Shown one piece after another: positions 1 through 8,397 of a stretch of 64,000 bases of DNA. This DNA is from an uncultured Clostridia bacterium (lineage in GTDB: Bacteria > Bacillota > Clostridia > Oscillospirales > Oscillospiraceae), in the NCBI GenBank assembly GCA_945876285.1, contig CAMCNO010000007.1, positions 17,782 to 81,781 of the forward strand, given 5' to 3'. Below the pieces are notes generated by a model that was not told the DNA's origin, ran no database searches, and saw only the letters and a list, made by a program, of their open reading frames with translations. Both the position numbers and the translations under genes were made by a program. Positions within the stretch are counted from its first letter, which is position 1; each line of letters begins with the position of its first letter.

Positions 1-1130
1 CGGGCGGGGCGGTCCTCCATGGTCTCCGCTGCCTTCAGCAGGAGCTGATCCAGCTCCGTGTCGGGATGCTCTGCCAGCTCCGCCTTGATCTTGCTCAGCG
101 CCTCAAAAGCCACCGCTGTGGTGGTGTCCAGGGCCAGGGCGTCCTCCGCCTGGGACTGCACATGGCGCAGCAGGGCGGAGACCATGCCCCAGGCCCGGTC
201 GAAGCTCATCTTGCGAATGGCAGCCACAGCGGCAGGCTCCCGGTTCAGGGTCTTCTCCACCAGACCGGAGGAGATGATGGCGGCGTACTGGGTGTAGTAG
301 CTGAAGAAGGAACGTGCCACGTCTCCGGCCTGAATGTACTGGGCCACCAGGGCCAGGTCCGGCGTCTCACCGGCCAGCTCCAGCTCCGTCAGCATGATGG
401 ACAGGTCCTCCCAGCCACGGGCGGTGGTCAGGGCGGTGCCGCTGGCGTCCAGACGGTAGACATAGAAGTGGTCCTTGTGGTTGTCCAGATAGGACAGCAC
501 CACAGGGTGCACGTCACGGTGCTCCATGTAGGCCCGCCAGGCGGCGTAGTCCGGCTGAATGTGCAGCACCCGCATGCGGTCGGCGGTGACGGCGTCCAGA
601 TCGGTGGCGGAGCGGTTGTACTCCGTGGGGTTGCCTGCCAGCACCAGCATCCAGCCGTCGGGAATGGGATGGGGGCCGAAGGACTTGTCCTGCAGGAGCT
701 GCAGCATGATGGGCCGCAGAGACTCGCTGGCGCAGTTGAACTCGTCCAGGAAGAGGATGCCCTCCCGCTTGCCGGTCTCGGCCATGATCCGGTGCACCTG
801 GGCAATGATCTCGCTCATGGTGTACTCCGTCATGGAGCAGAGCTTGCCGTCCACCTCGCCCTGCACCAGCCGGGGCAGGCCGATGATGCTCTGGCGGGTG
901 TGGTGGGTGATGGAGTAGGAGAGGAAGGCCAGGCCGTTCTCCTCCGCCACCTGGCGGACGATCTCCGTCTTGCCCACGCCGGCGGGGCCCATCAGGCACA
1001 GAGGGCGGGCACGGCGGCGGTCCATGCAGTAATGGCCCAGCCGGTCCTTGCGGAAGTAGACCCGCACGGCCTGGGCGATGGCCTTCCGAGCCTGGGCGAT
1101 GGTGACGGATTCAATGACTTGAGATCTCAT
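1..1130 (-). CDS. MoxR-type AAA+ ATPase (copy 1, C-terminus beyond window)
   Basis: The gene starts at the ATG at 1130 and reads off the left edge, so only about 376 residues are visible. A Walker A motif (GPAGVGKT) lies near residue 48, a Walker B (LFLDEFN) near residue 126, and a sensor-1-like LAGNP follows. It is a close paralogue of the ATPase at 8398-9630 over the whole visible length, including the block SxxHHTRQSxIGLPRL. MoxR ATPases work with VWA-domain partners as chaperones or remodelling machines. The ATG overlaps the stop of the upstream VWA gene (ATGA), so the two are translationally coupled, and AAAGGAGG sits just before it. It is the last visible gene of the ankyrin-VWA-MoxR transcript that begins near 3890. 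The family call is firm; the substrate is unknown. Confidence 0.93.
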   Translation of the reverse strand, partial: MRSQVIESVTIAQARKAIAQAVRVYFRKDRLGHYCMDRRRARPLCLMGPAGVGKTEIVRQVAEENGLAFLSYSITHHTRQSIIGLPRLVQGEVDGKLCSMTEYTMSEIIAQVHRIMAETGKREGILFLDEFNCASESLRPIMLQLLQDKSFGPHPIPDGWMLVLAGNPTEYNRSATDLDAVTADRMRVLHIQPDYAAWRAYMEHRDVHPVVLSYLDNHKDHFYVYRLDASGTALTTARGWEDLSIMLTELELAGETPDLALVAQYIQAGDVARSFFSYYTQYAAIISSGLVEKTLNREPAAVAAIRKMSFDRAWGMVSALLRHVQSQAEDALALDTTTAVAFEALSKIKAELAEHPDTELDQLLLKAAETMEDRPA

Positions 1131-2464
1131 GTATGTGCCTCCTTCAAAGTAAAGGTGTCTTCATTCAGATACAGGCGGGTGATCCAGTTGACCCGGTCGG
1201 CCCAGCCGCCCCGGTCCTCCTCGGGAATGAGGAAGGCGGTGGGGTAGTCGGGGGGCTGGTCGGGGAAGCTGCCGTAGCCGTCGGACAGGTACAGCAGCCC
1301 CCGCACCCGGGGCAGGGAACCGTCCCGGCGGCGTTCCTCCACCCGCTGAAAGACGGGGCGGAAGTCGGTGCCGCCGAAGCCCCGGGCGGAAAAGCTTCGG
1401 AACAGCTCCTCCACCTGCTCGGGGGTTTCCAGCAGGACCTCCTGCTGAATTCTGGTGTCGCACTGGAGGAACAGCACCCGGAACCGGGAGGTTCCGCCGG
1501 AGATGTCCCGCAGGATGCCCAGCGTCTCCTTGAGGAACCGCTTGCACACCTCGCCGCTGCAGGAGCCGGAGGTGTCCAGGGCGATCACTAGGTCATCCGG
1601 CAGAGGCGGCTCGCTGAGCTCCGAGGGCTCCAGCAGGGGAATGTCGCCGTAGTACTCCAGCCCCAAGTGGTACCAGCGCACGTCAAAGGAATCCGGGTCC
1701 AGCAGCATCCGCTCCTGGGGAGCGGCGAAACGGCGGAGGAACTGGGCGTAGGACATGCCCCGGTCGGGGACGGAGAAGCTTTCCTCCAGGAATCCGGCGC
1801 AGCTGCCGGGGAGCTTGCCGCCATTGCCGTCCAGCATGGACTGGCGAAGCTGGTCCCAGTTGGGGCCCTGTCCCTCCTGGCCTGCGCCGTCGCCGCTGCC
1901 GTCCTCCCCGGAGGAATCGCCGTCCTCCGTGAGCTCGGTCGAAGGCGGAGACCAGAGGTCGTGGTCGTCGAAGCGGGCGGCCTTTGCCAGGGAAGCGGTC
2001 ATGCTGTCCACCCGCTTTTCCTCCAGCAGCGTGGCGTACAGGGACCGCAGGTGGGAAAAGTCGCGGTAGGAGTAGTGCGTCTGCCCTACTGCCGCAAGGC
2101 CGAGACTGCAGAGGGCCTCGGCAAGCTGGGCGGCCTTCAGGTCGGCGACCATATCGAAGAGAGATTCCTTTTCAAAGGAGGGCCGCAGCTCCAGATGGCC
2201 CAGCAGACAGTGAGAGGTGATGTGGAGCAGTTGGCGGGCAACGGCGTCCCGGTCCTGCCGGAAGTCATCCACCACCTGCTGGGGGTCGAACCAGAGGGCG
2301 CGTCCGTCGGTGGACAGGGGGCCGGGAGTGGGCCGGACCTTGTCCGGCATGGCGTACACGCTCTCCAGCAGGATGGGCGCCAGATGGGTCAGGCGGCGCC
2401 GGGAGAAGAGCAGCACCTTGCGGGCCAGATCTTCCAGCTCCGCGGGCGTGTGTTCAGAGTTCAT
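1127..2464 (-). CDS. VWA / DUF2201-like MoxR partner (copy 1)
   Basis: This protein has 445 residues. The N-terminal half resembles the DUF2201 putative metallopeptidase domain. It carries an H-I-T-S-H-x4-H pattern in which the catalytic Glu of a canonical HExxH is replaced by Ile, so it is probably a pseudo-enzyme or only binds metal. The C-terminal half is a von Willebrand A domain with a MIDAS motif DTSGSCSG and a downstream GGTDFRPVF. The middle is acidic and Gly-rich (residues near 205-225). The start is set by the ATG at 2464 behind AAAGGAG; it overlaps the end of the upstream ankyrin gene by 11 bp. A longer open frame extends upstream but reads through that ankyrin gene. Its paralogue is at 7054-8367. 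It probably docks on the coupled MoxR ATPase. Confidence 0.9.
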   Translation of the reverse strand: MNSEHTPAELEDLARKVLLFSRRRLTHLAPILLESVYAMPDKVRPTPGPLSTDGRALWFDPQQVVDDFRQDRDAVARQLLHITSHCLLGHLELRPSFEKESLFDMVADLKAAQLAEALCSLGLAAVGQTHYSYRDFSHLRSLYATLLEEKRVDSMTASLAKAARFDDHDLWSPPSTELTEDGDSSGEDGSGDGAGQEGQGPNWDQLRQSMLDGNGGKLPGSCAGFLEESFSVPDRGMSYAQFLRRFAAPQERMLLDPDSFDVRWYHLGLEYYGDIPLLEPSELSEPPLPDDLVIALDTSGSCSGEVCKRFLKETLGILRDISGGTSRFRVLFLQCDTRIQQEVLLETPEQVEELFRSFSARGFGGTDFRPVFQRVEERRRDGSLPRVRGLLYLSDGYGSFPDQPPDYPTAFLIPEEDRGGWADRVNWITRLYLNEDTFTLKEAHT

Positions 2465-3869
2465 AGTCGGTCTCCTTTCGGATGTGGGCCAGGACGACGC
2501 TGCGCCGGTTGGCGGGGAGCAGCTGGCAGGCGTCCAGCAGCTTCCCGGCCGGCTCCTCCGCCAGCAGTCCGCCGGGCTGCAGCAGCCGGGAGAGCTGCTC
2601 CTCCGGGGCATTCAGCAGGGCGGCTTGTGCCGCCTGGCTGAGCTTGTCGGGCTCCGGCGTGCCGACAAAGGTGACACGGTCCAGCAAAAGGCGGATGTCC
2701 TCCGGCAGAAGGTTGGCGAAGGGAGGCCCGCTTCTGCGGTTCAGAGTGGGGATCAGGCGGCTGCCCAACCGCTGGTCCCAGCGGGGGAAAAAGGCGGGGT
2801 CCAGCCGATGCTGCATCATGCCCGGGAACAAGAGCGGTTCGTTGGAAAACGGGAGGAGGCAGGGCAGCTCCCTGAGGAGCACCGGGCCGTCCGCCAGCCG
2901 CTCCACCCAAAGGGCCAGGGCCTCATCCATCTCCGGGAGGGCCAGAGCCGTCTCTGCCACGGAGGAGCGGAGTGCCGGCTCCTCCAGGGTCTCCGGGTGG
3001 GTTTCCAGAAAGGCCAGCAGGAAGGTGAGACGGCTTTGCAGCTGTGACAGTGTCCAGGCATCGCTTCGGTCGGTCAGAGCGGAGAAGTGTCTGCTGCCGG
3101 GGCCGGAGAAATAGAATCTGGCATCCTGCAGCTCCTCGTCCGTCAGGGGGCGTTCCCGGCAGATGCGGGCCGCCAGATCGCCGTTGCTGCTGACGAGGAC
3201 GTGCTTCAGCCGCAGCTCCGGGGGAATGGGGACGGGTCCCAGCGGACCGCCATCCGTGCCCGTCAACCGCTGTGCCATGGCCTGGCAGCACCACTTGAGC
3301 ACCGGGTTTTCTGCCTGCTCCTGCAGGCTGCCCCAGATCTCCAGCATAGGCGGCGTCAGGGAGACCTCCAGGTCCGGGGCCTCCAACAGCCGCCACAGGC
3401 AGGAGATGAACTGGGAGGTGAAGGCGGTCTCCAGAGGGGAGACCTCTTGGTTCGGCCCCTGATTGGGGTCTGCACCCCGCAGCAGAAAACTCTGCAGTGC
3501 TTCGGGCAGGTCATGTGCCACCGTCACCGCAATCAGGGACGACACCTTGCCCACGCCCCGGAACTGGAACTCCCGGATGGGAGGACAGTGGTCCAGCACC
3601 GTCTCCAGCAGCCGGCTTGTGGCGGTGATGGCACACAGGCAGGCGGCCATGGCGTCCTGGGGCGGCAGGGGTTCGGTCAGCTTTTTCAGGCGGTAGTAGG
3701 CTGCGGAGTAGTTGCGTTTGTACAGGTAATAGATCAGCTCCGGCTCCCGCAGGTTGGTGAAGCGGTCCTGAGAATCCGGGGGACGGGTGAGAAGGTCCCG
3801 CGGCTGGCCGCTGAGCAGGTCCAGGATATCGGAATCCAATAAGGAAAAGGAAGACAGCTCCGGCTTCAC
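2454..3869 (-). CDS. short-type ankyrin-repeat protein
   Basis: This protein has 471 residues from the GTG at 3869. An ATG at 3899 is in frame, but it lies inside the -10 hexamer of the promoter at 3898-3927, so it would not be transcribed. The GTG has AAGGGGGG seven bases upstream and lies about 29 bases after the -10. An ankyrin-like helix pair (SLIAVTVAHDLPEALQSFLLRGADPN) lies near residues 118-145, followed by a second degenerate repeat. The rest is helical with no recognised fold. The C-terminus ends in RKETDYEL, a tail shared with two other short ankyrin proteins here (4565-5965 and 30085-31392). It is the first gene of the transcript that continues into the VWA and MoxR genes, so it is probably a client or adaptor of that pair. 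Function unknown. Confidence 0.85.
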   Translation of the reverse strand: MKPELSSFSLLDSDILDLLSGQPRDLLTRPPDSQDRFTNLREPELIYYLYKRNYSAAYYRLKKLTEPLPPQDAMAACLCAITATSRLLETVLDHCPPIREFQFRGVGKVSSLIAVTVAHDLPEALQSFLLRGADPNQGPNQEVSPLETAFTSQFISCLWRLLEAPDLEVSLTPPMLEIWGSLQEQAENPVLKWCCQAMAQRLTGTDGGPLGPVPIPPELRLKHVLVSSNGDLAARICRERPLTDEELQDARFYFSGPGSRHFSALTDRSDAWTLSQLQSRLTFLLAFLETHPETLEEPALRSSVAETALALPEMDEALALWVERLADGPVLLRELPCLLPFSNEPLLFPGMMQHRLDPAFFPRWDQRLGSRLIPTLNRRSGPPFANLLPEDIRLLLDRVTFVGTPEPDKLSQAAQAALLNAPEEQLSRLLQPGGLLAEEPAGKLLDACQLLPANRRSVVLAHIRKETDYEL

Positions 3870-3897
3870 AGGTAAGCCCCCCTTCGTTTGTAAGTCC

Positions 3898-3927
3898 ATG
3901 ATACCATGGGGCTTTTTTCAAATTTCG
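3898..3927 (-). promoter_or_regulatory. ankyrin-regulon promoter, copy A
   Basis: On the minus strand GAAATTTGAAAA is followed by 11 bp and then TATCAT, with an extended -10 TGG. It drives the short ankyrin-VWA-MoxR transcript. The -10 covers the first in-frame ATG of the ankyrin gene and so decides its start. Confidence 0.75.
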
Positions 3928-3939
3928 CAACTGCGGCAA

Positions 3940-4575
3940 TCAGGCGGAAGCATTGCTGTGGATGGATTCTCCGCCGAACATCGACAGGGTCAGCAGGCAG
4001 TTTTCATCGTCGGTCAGCAGGGCGCAGTCCAGAGGGGCCACCGGCAGGATGCGGCCGTTGGGGAGATCGATGTAGCTCCAGCTCTCCGGCGTGTCCAGCC
4101 CGTGGGGGTCTACGCCGTATTCCAGCAGGGCCTCCAGAGCGCCCACTGCCCCGGTCAGAGCGAACAGACAGGCGGCGCTGAGCTGGCCGGTCCGTGCAAG
4201 CAGGCAGCTTTGCAGTACCTCCGGGGTAAAGGGAGGCAGGCAGAGGTTGCTGAACCGGATGGCGTTGATGGAGTATTTCCGGCTCTTAAGAAACAGCTGG
4301 GGAAACCGGGGATAGAGCAGGTCAACCAGTGGGACCGCATCATGTTCGGCGATGTGGGTCAGAAGCTCCTCGGCGGTGGGCGGTTTCCTGCCGTCCAGGA
4401 GGGTCAACAGGTTTTTCACCTCTTGTTCGGGGAGGTTTTCTTCCAACCAGAGGCGGGTGAGCCGAGACTCCATTTCCTTCTGCGTCTCGCCCCGGCCTTC
4501 CCCCTTGTACCAGGCGAAGCGGTTGGAGGCGTTGACGTCCAGACGGTCGTTATCAGGCACAATTTTACAGAGCAT
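3940..4575 (-). CDS. small ankyrin-like protein
   Basis: This protein has 211 residues and starts at the ATG at 4575, with AAGGAGG upstream; it overlaps the preceding ankyrin gene by 11 bp. One recognisable ankyrin helix pair (ALTGAVGALEALLEYGVDPHG) lies near residues 138-160. The N-terminal 110 residues are helical and highly charged. It lacks the long C-terminal half of its neighbours, so it may be a reduced family member. It is cotranscribed with the 466-residue ankyrin gene upstream; the next gene downstream has its own promoter at 3898-3927. No enzymatic motif is visible. Confidence 0.8.
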   Translation of the reverse strand: MLCKIVPDNDRLDVNASNRFAWYKGEGRGETQKEMESRLTRLWLEENLPEQEVKNLLTLLDGRKPPTAEELLTHIAEHDAVPLVDLLYPRFPQLFLKSRKYSINAIRFSNLCLPPFTPEVLQSCLLARTGQLSAACLFALTGAVGALEALLEYGVDPHGLDTPESWSYIDLPNGRILPVAPLDCALLTDDENCLLTLSMFGGESIHSNASA

Positions 4576-5965
4576 AGGAGACCTCCTTGCGGATATTCAG
4601 CAGATTCATCAGCGGCAGGGTCTGCTCCGGGGGGAGATCGGGCATGGAGGTCAGATAGGCCGCCACCATGGCGGGGTCCTCCGTTTTCAGGACCTGGGCG
4701 GCGCTGGGCAGGTGGAGCAACTGCTCTACGGTCATGCCCTCGCCGTAGTGGGAGGTGCTCAGCAGGTCCAGCAGGGAGGCCGCCAGTCCGCTGAGTCCGT
4801 TTTCCGGGGGCGTGCCGGTGATGCGGAAGTGATTCAGCAGCTCACGCAGCTGCCAGATGGCCGTCTTTTCCGGGACCCGGCAGCGGTCCAGCGGCAGGGA
4901 AAACTGCTCCGCCAGCTCCAGATAGACGTCGTTCCGGGTGTCCTGGCACCAGGCCTCCCAGACCACGTCGCCCAGCAGCGCCGGGTCCACCAGAGAGAGA
5001 AGCTGGGCGCCGATCCCCTCCGGGGCGCTGTGGTAGTTCTTCGCCAGACACAGCGCCAGCTTCCGGGAGACCACAGGGCTGCGCCGCAGCACCGGGAGCA
5101 GCAGCGGGTGGTCCAGCTCGGGGCCGAAGTCCTCCGTCTGCAGCAGCTCCTCCAGCGGCGTGTCCAACCGCTGCGCCACCAGCGCCTGGGTCTCATTTCC
5201 CGGCGTGATGGCCAGCGCCCGGCGGACGGCGGGGGAGATGGGGACCTCCGGGACCTCCAGCAGCCGCAGGGCGCAGCGCTTGGCGTTGCAGAAGATGGCG
5301 GCGGACAGGGGGTCGGCATTCAGCAGCACATGGCTGGTGTCATCCCCGGCGGGAACGCCCCGGAAGACCTTGTGCAGGCTGTAGGTGGGGGAGCCCAGCG
5401 CCCCCATGGTCACGCCGCCCATCAGCAGGTCACCGACGATGTTCCAGCGGTCCCGCTGGAAGTGGAAGTCTACCGGGTCGCCCCGGCGCAGCAGGACCTC
5501 CAGGGCGGGCAGGTCGTCCAGCGCGGCGGCAATCATCACCAGCGAGCCGCACAGCCGCAGCCGCTGGTTCCGCTCCCGGGACAGGGGGATCTCATGGCGC
5601 AGCCAGCAGAAGGGCCGGTCCGGCCCCAGGGACAGCACGCGGTCCAGCAGGTCCGGCGCCCATTGCAGGGTCAGCAGGGCGCAGCGTGCGGCTTCCTCCC
5701 GGGTGAGGGAGGGCGTCTTGTCCAGCAGAGCCGATGCCGCCCGGCGGTTCTTGGCCCGCAGGGCCATCCACAGGGGCGATTCGGGGTGCGCGTCCTGCTC
5801 CCAGCGGGGATAGACCGGCAGCGGGTCCAGCTCCCGCTTCCAGGCTTTGCGCAGTGCGGGGGCGTTCTGAGCCGGGACCTTCCAGGGCGCCGGGCCCCAT
5901 TTGCGGTCAAAGGCCCGCTGCTGCGCGGGGGAGAGCCGGGCGTATTGCTGTATAAAGGTGTTCAT
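4565..5965 (-). CDS. short-type ankyrin-repeat protein
   Basis: This protein has 466 residues. The ATG at 5965 follows GGAGGTTTTGAT. An ankyrin-like segment (GSLVMIAAALDDLPALEVLLRRGDPVDF) lies near residues 140-167, with a second element (DPLSAAIFCNAKRCALRLLEVPEV) further on. The C-terminus ends RKEVSYAL, matching the [RK]K[ED]xxYxL tail of the genes at 2454 and 30085. It heads a two-gene unit read from the regulon promoter at 6008-6036, divergent from the clpP operon. The role is unknown; it is presumably a recognition or scaffold protein. Confidence 0.87.
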   Translation of the reverse strand: MNTFIQQYARLSPAQQRAFDRKWGPAPWKVPAQNAPALRKAWKRELDPLPVYPRWEQDAHPESPLWMALRAKNRRAASALLDKTPSLTREEAARCALLTLQWAPDLLDRVLSLGPDRPFCWLRHEIPLSRERNQRLRLCGSLVMIAAALDDLPALEVLLRRGDPVDFHFQRDRWNIVGDLLMGGVTMGALGSPTYSLHKVFRGVPAGDDTSHVLLNADPLSAAIFCNAKRCALRLLEVPEVPISPAVRRALAITPGNETQALVAQRLDTPLEELLQTEDFGPELDHPLLLPVLRRSPVVSRKLALCLAKNYHSAPEGIGAQLLSLVDPALLGDVVWEAWCQDTRNDVYLELAEQFSLPLDRCRVPEKTAIWQLRELLNHFRITGTPPENGLSGLAASLLDLLSTSHYGEGMTVEQLLHLPSAAQVLKTEDPAMVAAYLTSMPDLPPEQTLPLMNLLNIRKEVSYAL

Positions 5966-6007
5966 ATCAAAACCTCCAGTTCTTAGTCGTTTGCCTTGTC
6001 TGAGTGC

Positions 6008-6036
6008 AGGATATCACAGGGGCCTTTTCAAAATTG
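6008..6036 (-). promoter_or_regulatory. ankyrin-regulon promoter, copy I
   Basis: On the minus strand CAATTTTGAAAA is followed by 11 bp and TATCCT, with an extended -10 TGA. It lies 43 bp upstream of the ankyrin gene starting at 5965. Confidence 0.7.
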
Positions 6037-6072
6037 ATAAGTTCGAGGGGATCGTTTAAGCTGCGCACTTGT

Positions 6073-6101
6073 GAACTTTGAAAAGGACTATCCGGTAAGC
6101 T
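6073..6101 (+). promoter_or_regulatory. ankyrin-regulon promoter, copy K (upstream tandem promoter of clpP operon)
   Basis: GAACTTTGAAAA is followed by 11 bp and TAAGCT. It lies 111 bp before copy D and points the same way. It would give the clpP transcript a leader of about 165 bases. Confidence 0.55.
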
Positions 6102-6143
6102 GTGTTCAGAAACGCTGGTGAAGGGGGACAGCGAAGCGATACC

Positions 6144-6221
6144 ATGAAAAAAGACCGCCTGCCAACACCCATCTGCTGGCAAGCGGCGTGCAAGGCAATG
6201 TGCCCGACTAACGAAATTTGA
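6144..6221 (+). other. possible 25-codon leader ORF between tandem promoters
   Basis: An ATG-started frame of 25 codons lies between promoters K and D, and its stop falls inside the AAATTTGA of promoter D. The only purine-rich ribosome-site-like stretch is about 15 bases upstream, which is too far. It is probably not a real gene, but it is the only coding-like content of this leader. Confidence 0.15.
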
Positions 6222-6241
6222 AAAAACGCCCCTGTTATCAT
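6212..6241 (+). promoter_or_regulatory. ankyrin-regulon promoter, copy D (clpP operon)
   Basis: CGAAATTTGAAAA is followed by 11 bp and TATCAT at 6236-6241, with an extended -10 TGT. The ATG of clpP is 33 bases downstream of the -10. This position argues against any upstream start for clpP. Confidence 0.75.
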
Positions 6242-6274
6242 GGGGTCAGAACAAACGAATCGGAGGTAACAACC

Positions 6275-6868
6275 ATGTTTACAATGCCCTATGTGATCGA
6301 AGGCAAGGACGGCCGCGGGTACGACATCTTCTCCCGCCTGCTGAAGGACCGCATCGTACTGCTCACCGGTCAGGTGAACGACGAGACGGCGGCGGCCGTG
6401 GTGGCCCAGCTGCTGTATCTGGAGGCAGAGGACCCGGAGAAGGACATCTCCCTGTACATCAACAGCCCCGGCGGCTCCGTCACTGCGGGTCTGGCCATTC
6501 TGGACACCATGGAGCACATCCGCTGCGACGTGTCTACCATCGCCGTGGGTATGGCGGCCTCCATGGGCGCGGTGCTGCTGGCGGCAGGCGCCAAGGGCAA
6601 GCGCCGGGTGCTGCCCAACGCCGAGGTCATGATCCATCAGCCTCTGGGCGGCGCCGAGGGTCAGGCGTCCGACGTACTGATTCGGGCAAGGCACCTGGAG
6701 CGGACCCGCATCCGGCTGACGAACCTGCTGGCGGAGTACACCGGCAAGGACCGGGAGCAGCTGGCGGCGGACATGGATCGGGACAACTTCATGAACGCAG
6801 AGGAGACGGTGGCCTACGGCCTGGCGGACGAGGTGGTGAAGCAGGGGACTGCCCCCAGCGCCGCCTGA
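6275..6868 (+). CDS. clpP: ClpP-family serine peptidase in the MoxR-VWA-ankyrin operon
   Basis: This 197-residue protein is full length for ClpP, the barrel-shaped ATP-dependent serine peptidase. The whole triad is present: Ser96 in GMAASMG, His121 in MIHQPLGG, and Asp170 in the MDRDNF block. The N-terminal [20 protein letters not shown] block and the oligomerisation helix are intact, so it should be active. The ATG at 6275 follows CGGAGG; promoter D rules out earlier starts. No ClpX, ClpA or ClpC ATPase is nearby. Instead it is followed by a membrane protein, a VWA protein and a MoxR ATPase in one transcript. It is probably a specialised second ClpP rather than the housekeeping copy; that is inference from context. 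Confidence 0.95.
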   Translation: MFTMPYVIEGKDGRGYDIFSRLLKDRIVLLTGQVNDETAAAVVAQLLYLEAEDPEKDISLYINSPGGSVTAGLAILDTMEHIRCDVSTIAVGMAASMGAVLLAAGAKGKRRVLPNAEVMIHQPLGGAEGQASDVLIRARHLERTRIRLTNLLAEYTGKDREQLAADMDRDNFMNAEETVAYGLADEVVKQGTAPSAA

Positions 6869-6887
6869 GAGAGAAAGGAGCGTACAT

Positions 6888-7070
6888 ATGGAACTGGATA
6901 TCCTGTATCGGCTGAGCATGCTGGTAGGTTTCCTGCTGGCGGGATTTCTCGCCCTGCTCATCGCAGGCGCTGCCGCGCTGATCTGCCATTGCAGCAAGAA
7001 AGCCTTCCGGGAGCTGGACAAAGCCATGAAGGAGCTGGAGGAGGTGTGCAAGGATGAGCTTGAATCCTGA
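6888..7070 (+). CDS. 60-residue single-pass membrane protein
   Basis: This 60-residue protein begins behind AAAGGAG. Residues 8-33 form one hydrophobic helix, followed by a charged amphipathic, coiled-coil-like tail (KAFRELDKAMKELEEV). It lies between clpP and the VWA gene and its last 17 bases overlap the VWA start, so it is coupled to that gene. It could tether the ClpP/VWA/MoxR assembly to the membrane. No family recognised. Confidence 0.78.
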   Translation: MELDILYRLSMLVGFLLAGFLALLIAGAAALICHCSKKAFRELDKAMKELEEVCKDELES

Positions 7071-8367
7071 GCTGGACAAGCAGGCACGGGAGATCATCGA
7101 GTGGTCCCGGCGGAAGCTGGTGACCAGGCTGCCGGAGTTCCTGCCCGCCATCTACCTGCTGCCCCTGCGGTGCGCTGAGCCGGAGCAGTCCCTGTGGACC
7201 GACGGCGAGACCATCTTCTACCACCCTGAGACGGTGGTGCGGGACTACCTGCAGCGCAAGGACTCCATCGCCGCCCAGCTCATGCACATCACGGCCCACG
7301 GCCTGCTGGGCCACATTCCCAAGCGGCGGGGACAGCAGCCCCAGCTCTTTGACGCCGTGGCAGATGCCCAGGCGGCCAGCCTGGTGGAGAAGCTGCCCGC
7401 ATCTCTGACACCCTCGTGGAAGCGGGAGACCCGGGACCATGTGGAGGCCCTGAGCCAGCTGACCCTAGAGGCCGCCTACCTGACGCCGGAGACCCGGGAG
7501 GAGGCCGAGGAGCTGGTTCGCAAAAGCCAGCCCCTGCGCATGGACGATCACGAGGCCTGGACGGTGTCTGCCGAACAGAAAAGCGCTTCCGCGGCGGGGG
7601 AGCTGTGGAAGGCGGCTGCCCGCCAGGTGGCCGAGGCCATGGTCAAGTCCGGCAAGCGGGACCAGTACGGCGACGTGGCAGGCATGATCTGCGACGAATT
7701 CCGCAACGTGGAGGAGAGCGGCGTCAGCTACAAGGAGTTCCTGCGGCGGTTCTGCTCCAGACAGGAGCGGCAGGAGGTAGACCCGGACTCCATCAACGCC
7801 GTCTGGTACCGGGTGGGAATGGACCTGACCGGCAGCGCGCCCTTCATCGAGCCGGAGGAGCTGCGGGAGGACGCCCCGGCATTGGACCTGGCGGTGGCGC
7901 TGGACACTTCCGGCTCCTGCAGCGGCGACACCATGAAGGGCTTTCTGGAGGAGCTGATGGCCATTGTGCGGGATGCCGGAGGCCCCAAGGTGGAGATGAC
8001 CCTGATCCAGTGCGACGCGGAGATCCAGAAGGTGCAGACCATCGGCAAGGAGGACTCCGTGGAAGACCTGATGGAGAACTTCGAGGTTTACGGATACGGC
8101 GGCACGGACTTCCGCCCGGTGTTCGATTACGTGAATCAGCAGCGTGAGGAACCGGACGGCAGGCGCTTCAAGGGCCTGCTGTACCTCTCCGACGGCTACG
8201 GGGATTTCCCCGAGCAGGCGCCGGACTACCCGGTGGCCTTCCTGTTCCCCAGAGACGAGGACGAGTGGGAGGGCGGCTGGTTTGAGATCCCCGAGTGGGT
8301 CACCCAGGTACGCATCACCCCGGACGACCGTCTGGTGATCAGCGAGAACAGCAAGAAGAGAAATTGA
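7054..8367 (+). CDS. VWA / DUF2201-like MoxR partner (copy 2)
   Basis: This protein has 437 residues. The N-terminal metallopeptidase-like domain carries His78, His82 and His87 (HITAHGLLGH) and a third-ligand-like Asp near residue 104, but the catalytic Glu of HExxH is Ile. The C-terminal VWA domain has the MIDAS DTSGSCSG near residues 283-290 and GGTDFRPVF near 350. It is a clear paralogue of the protein at 1127-2464, although the linkers differ. The start overlaps the membrane-protein gene by 17 bp. The MoxR gene follows after 30 bp. It probably forms the metal-dependent adhesion or adaptor partner of that ATPase. Confidence 0.9.
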   Translation: MSLNPELDKQAREIIEWSRRKLVTRLPEFLPAIYLLPLRCAEPEQSLWTDGETIFYHPETVVRDYLQRKDSIAAQLMHITAHGLLGHIPKRRGQQPQLFDAVADAQAASLVEKLPASLTPSWKRETRDHVEALSQLTLEAAYLTPETREEAEELVRKSQPLRMDDHEAWTVSAEQKSASAAGELWKAAARQVAEAMVKSGKRDQYGDVAGMICDEFRNVEESGVSYKEFLRRFCSRQERQEVDPDSINAVWYRVGMDLTGSAPFIEPEELREDAPALDLAVALDTSGSCSGDTMKGFLEELMAIVRDAGGPKVEMTLIQCDAEIQKVQTIGKEDSVEDLMENFEVYGYGGTDFRPVFDYVNQQREEPDGRRFKGLLYLSDGYGDFPEQAPDYPVAFLFPRDEDEWEGGWFEIPEWVTQVRITPDDRLVISENSKKRN

Positions 8368-8397
8368 CGTAAATGAAGTTCAGGAGGTAAGAACGAT

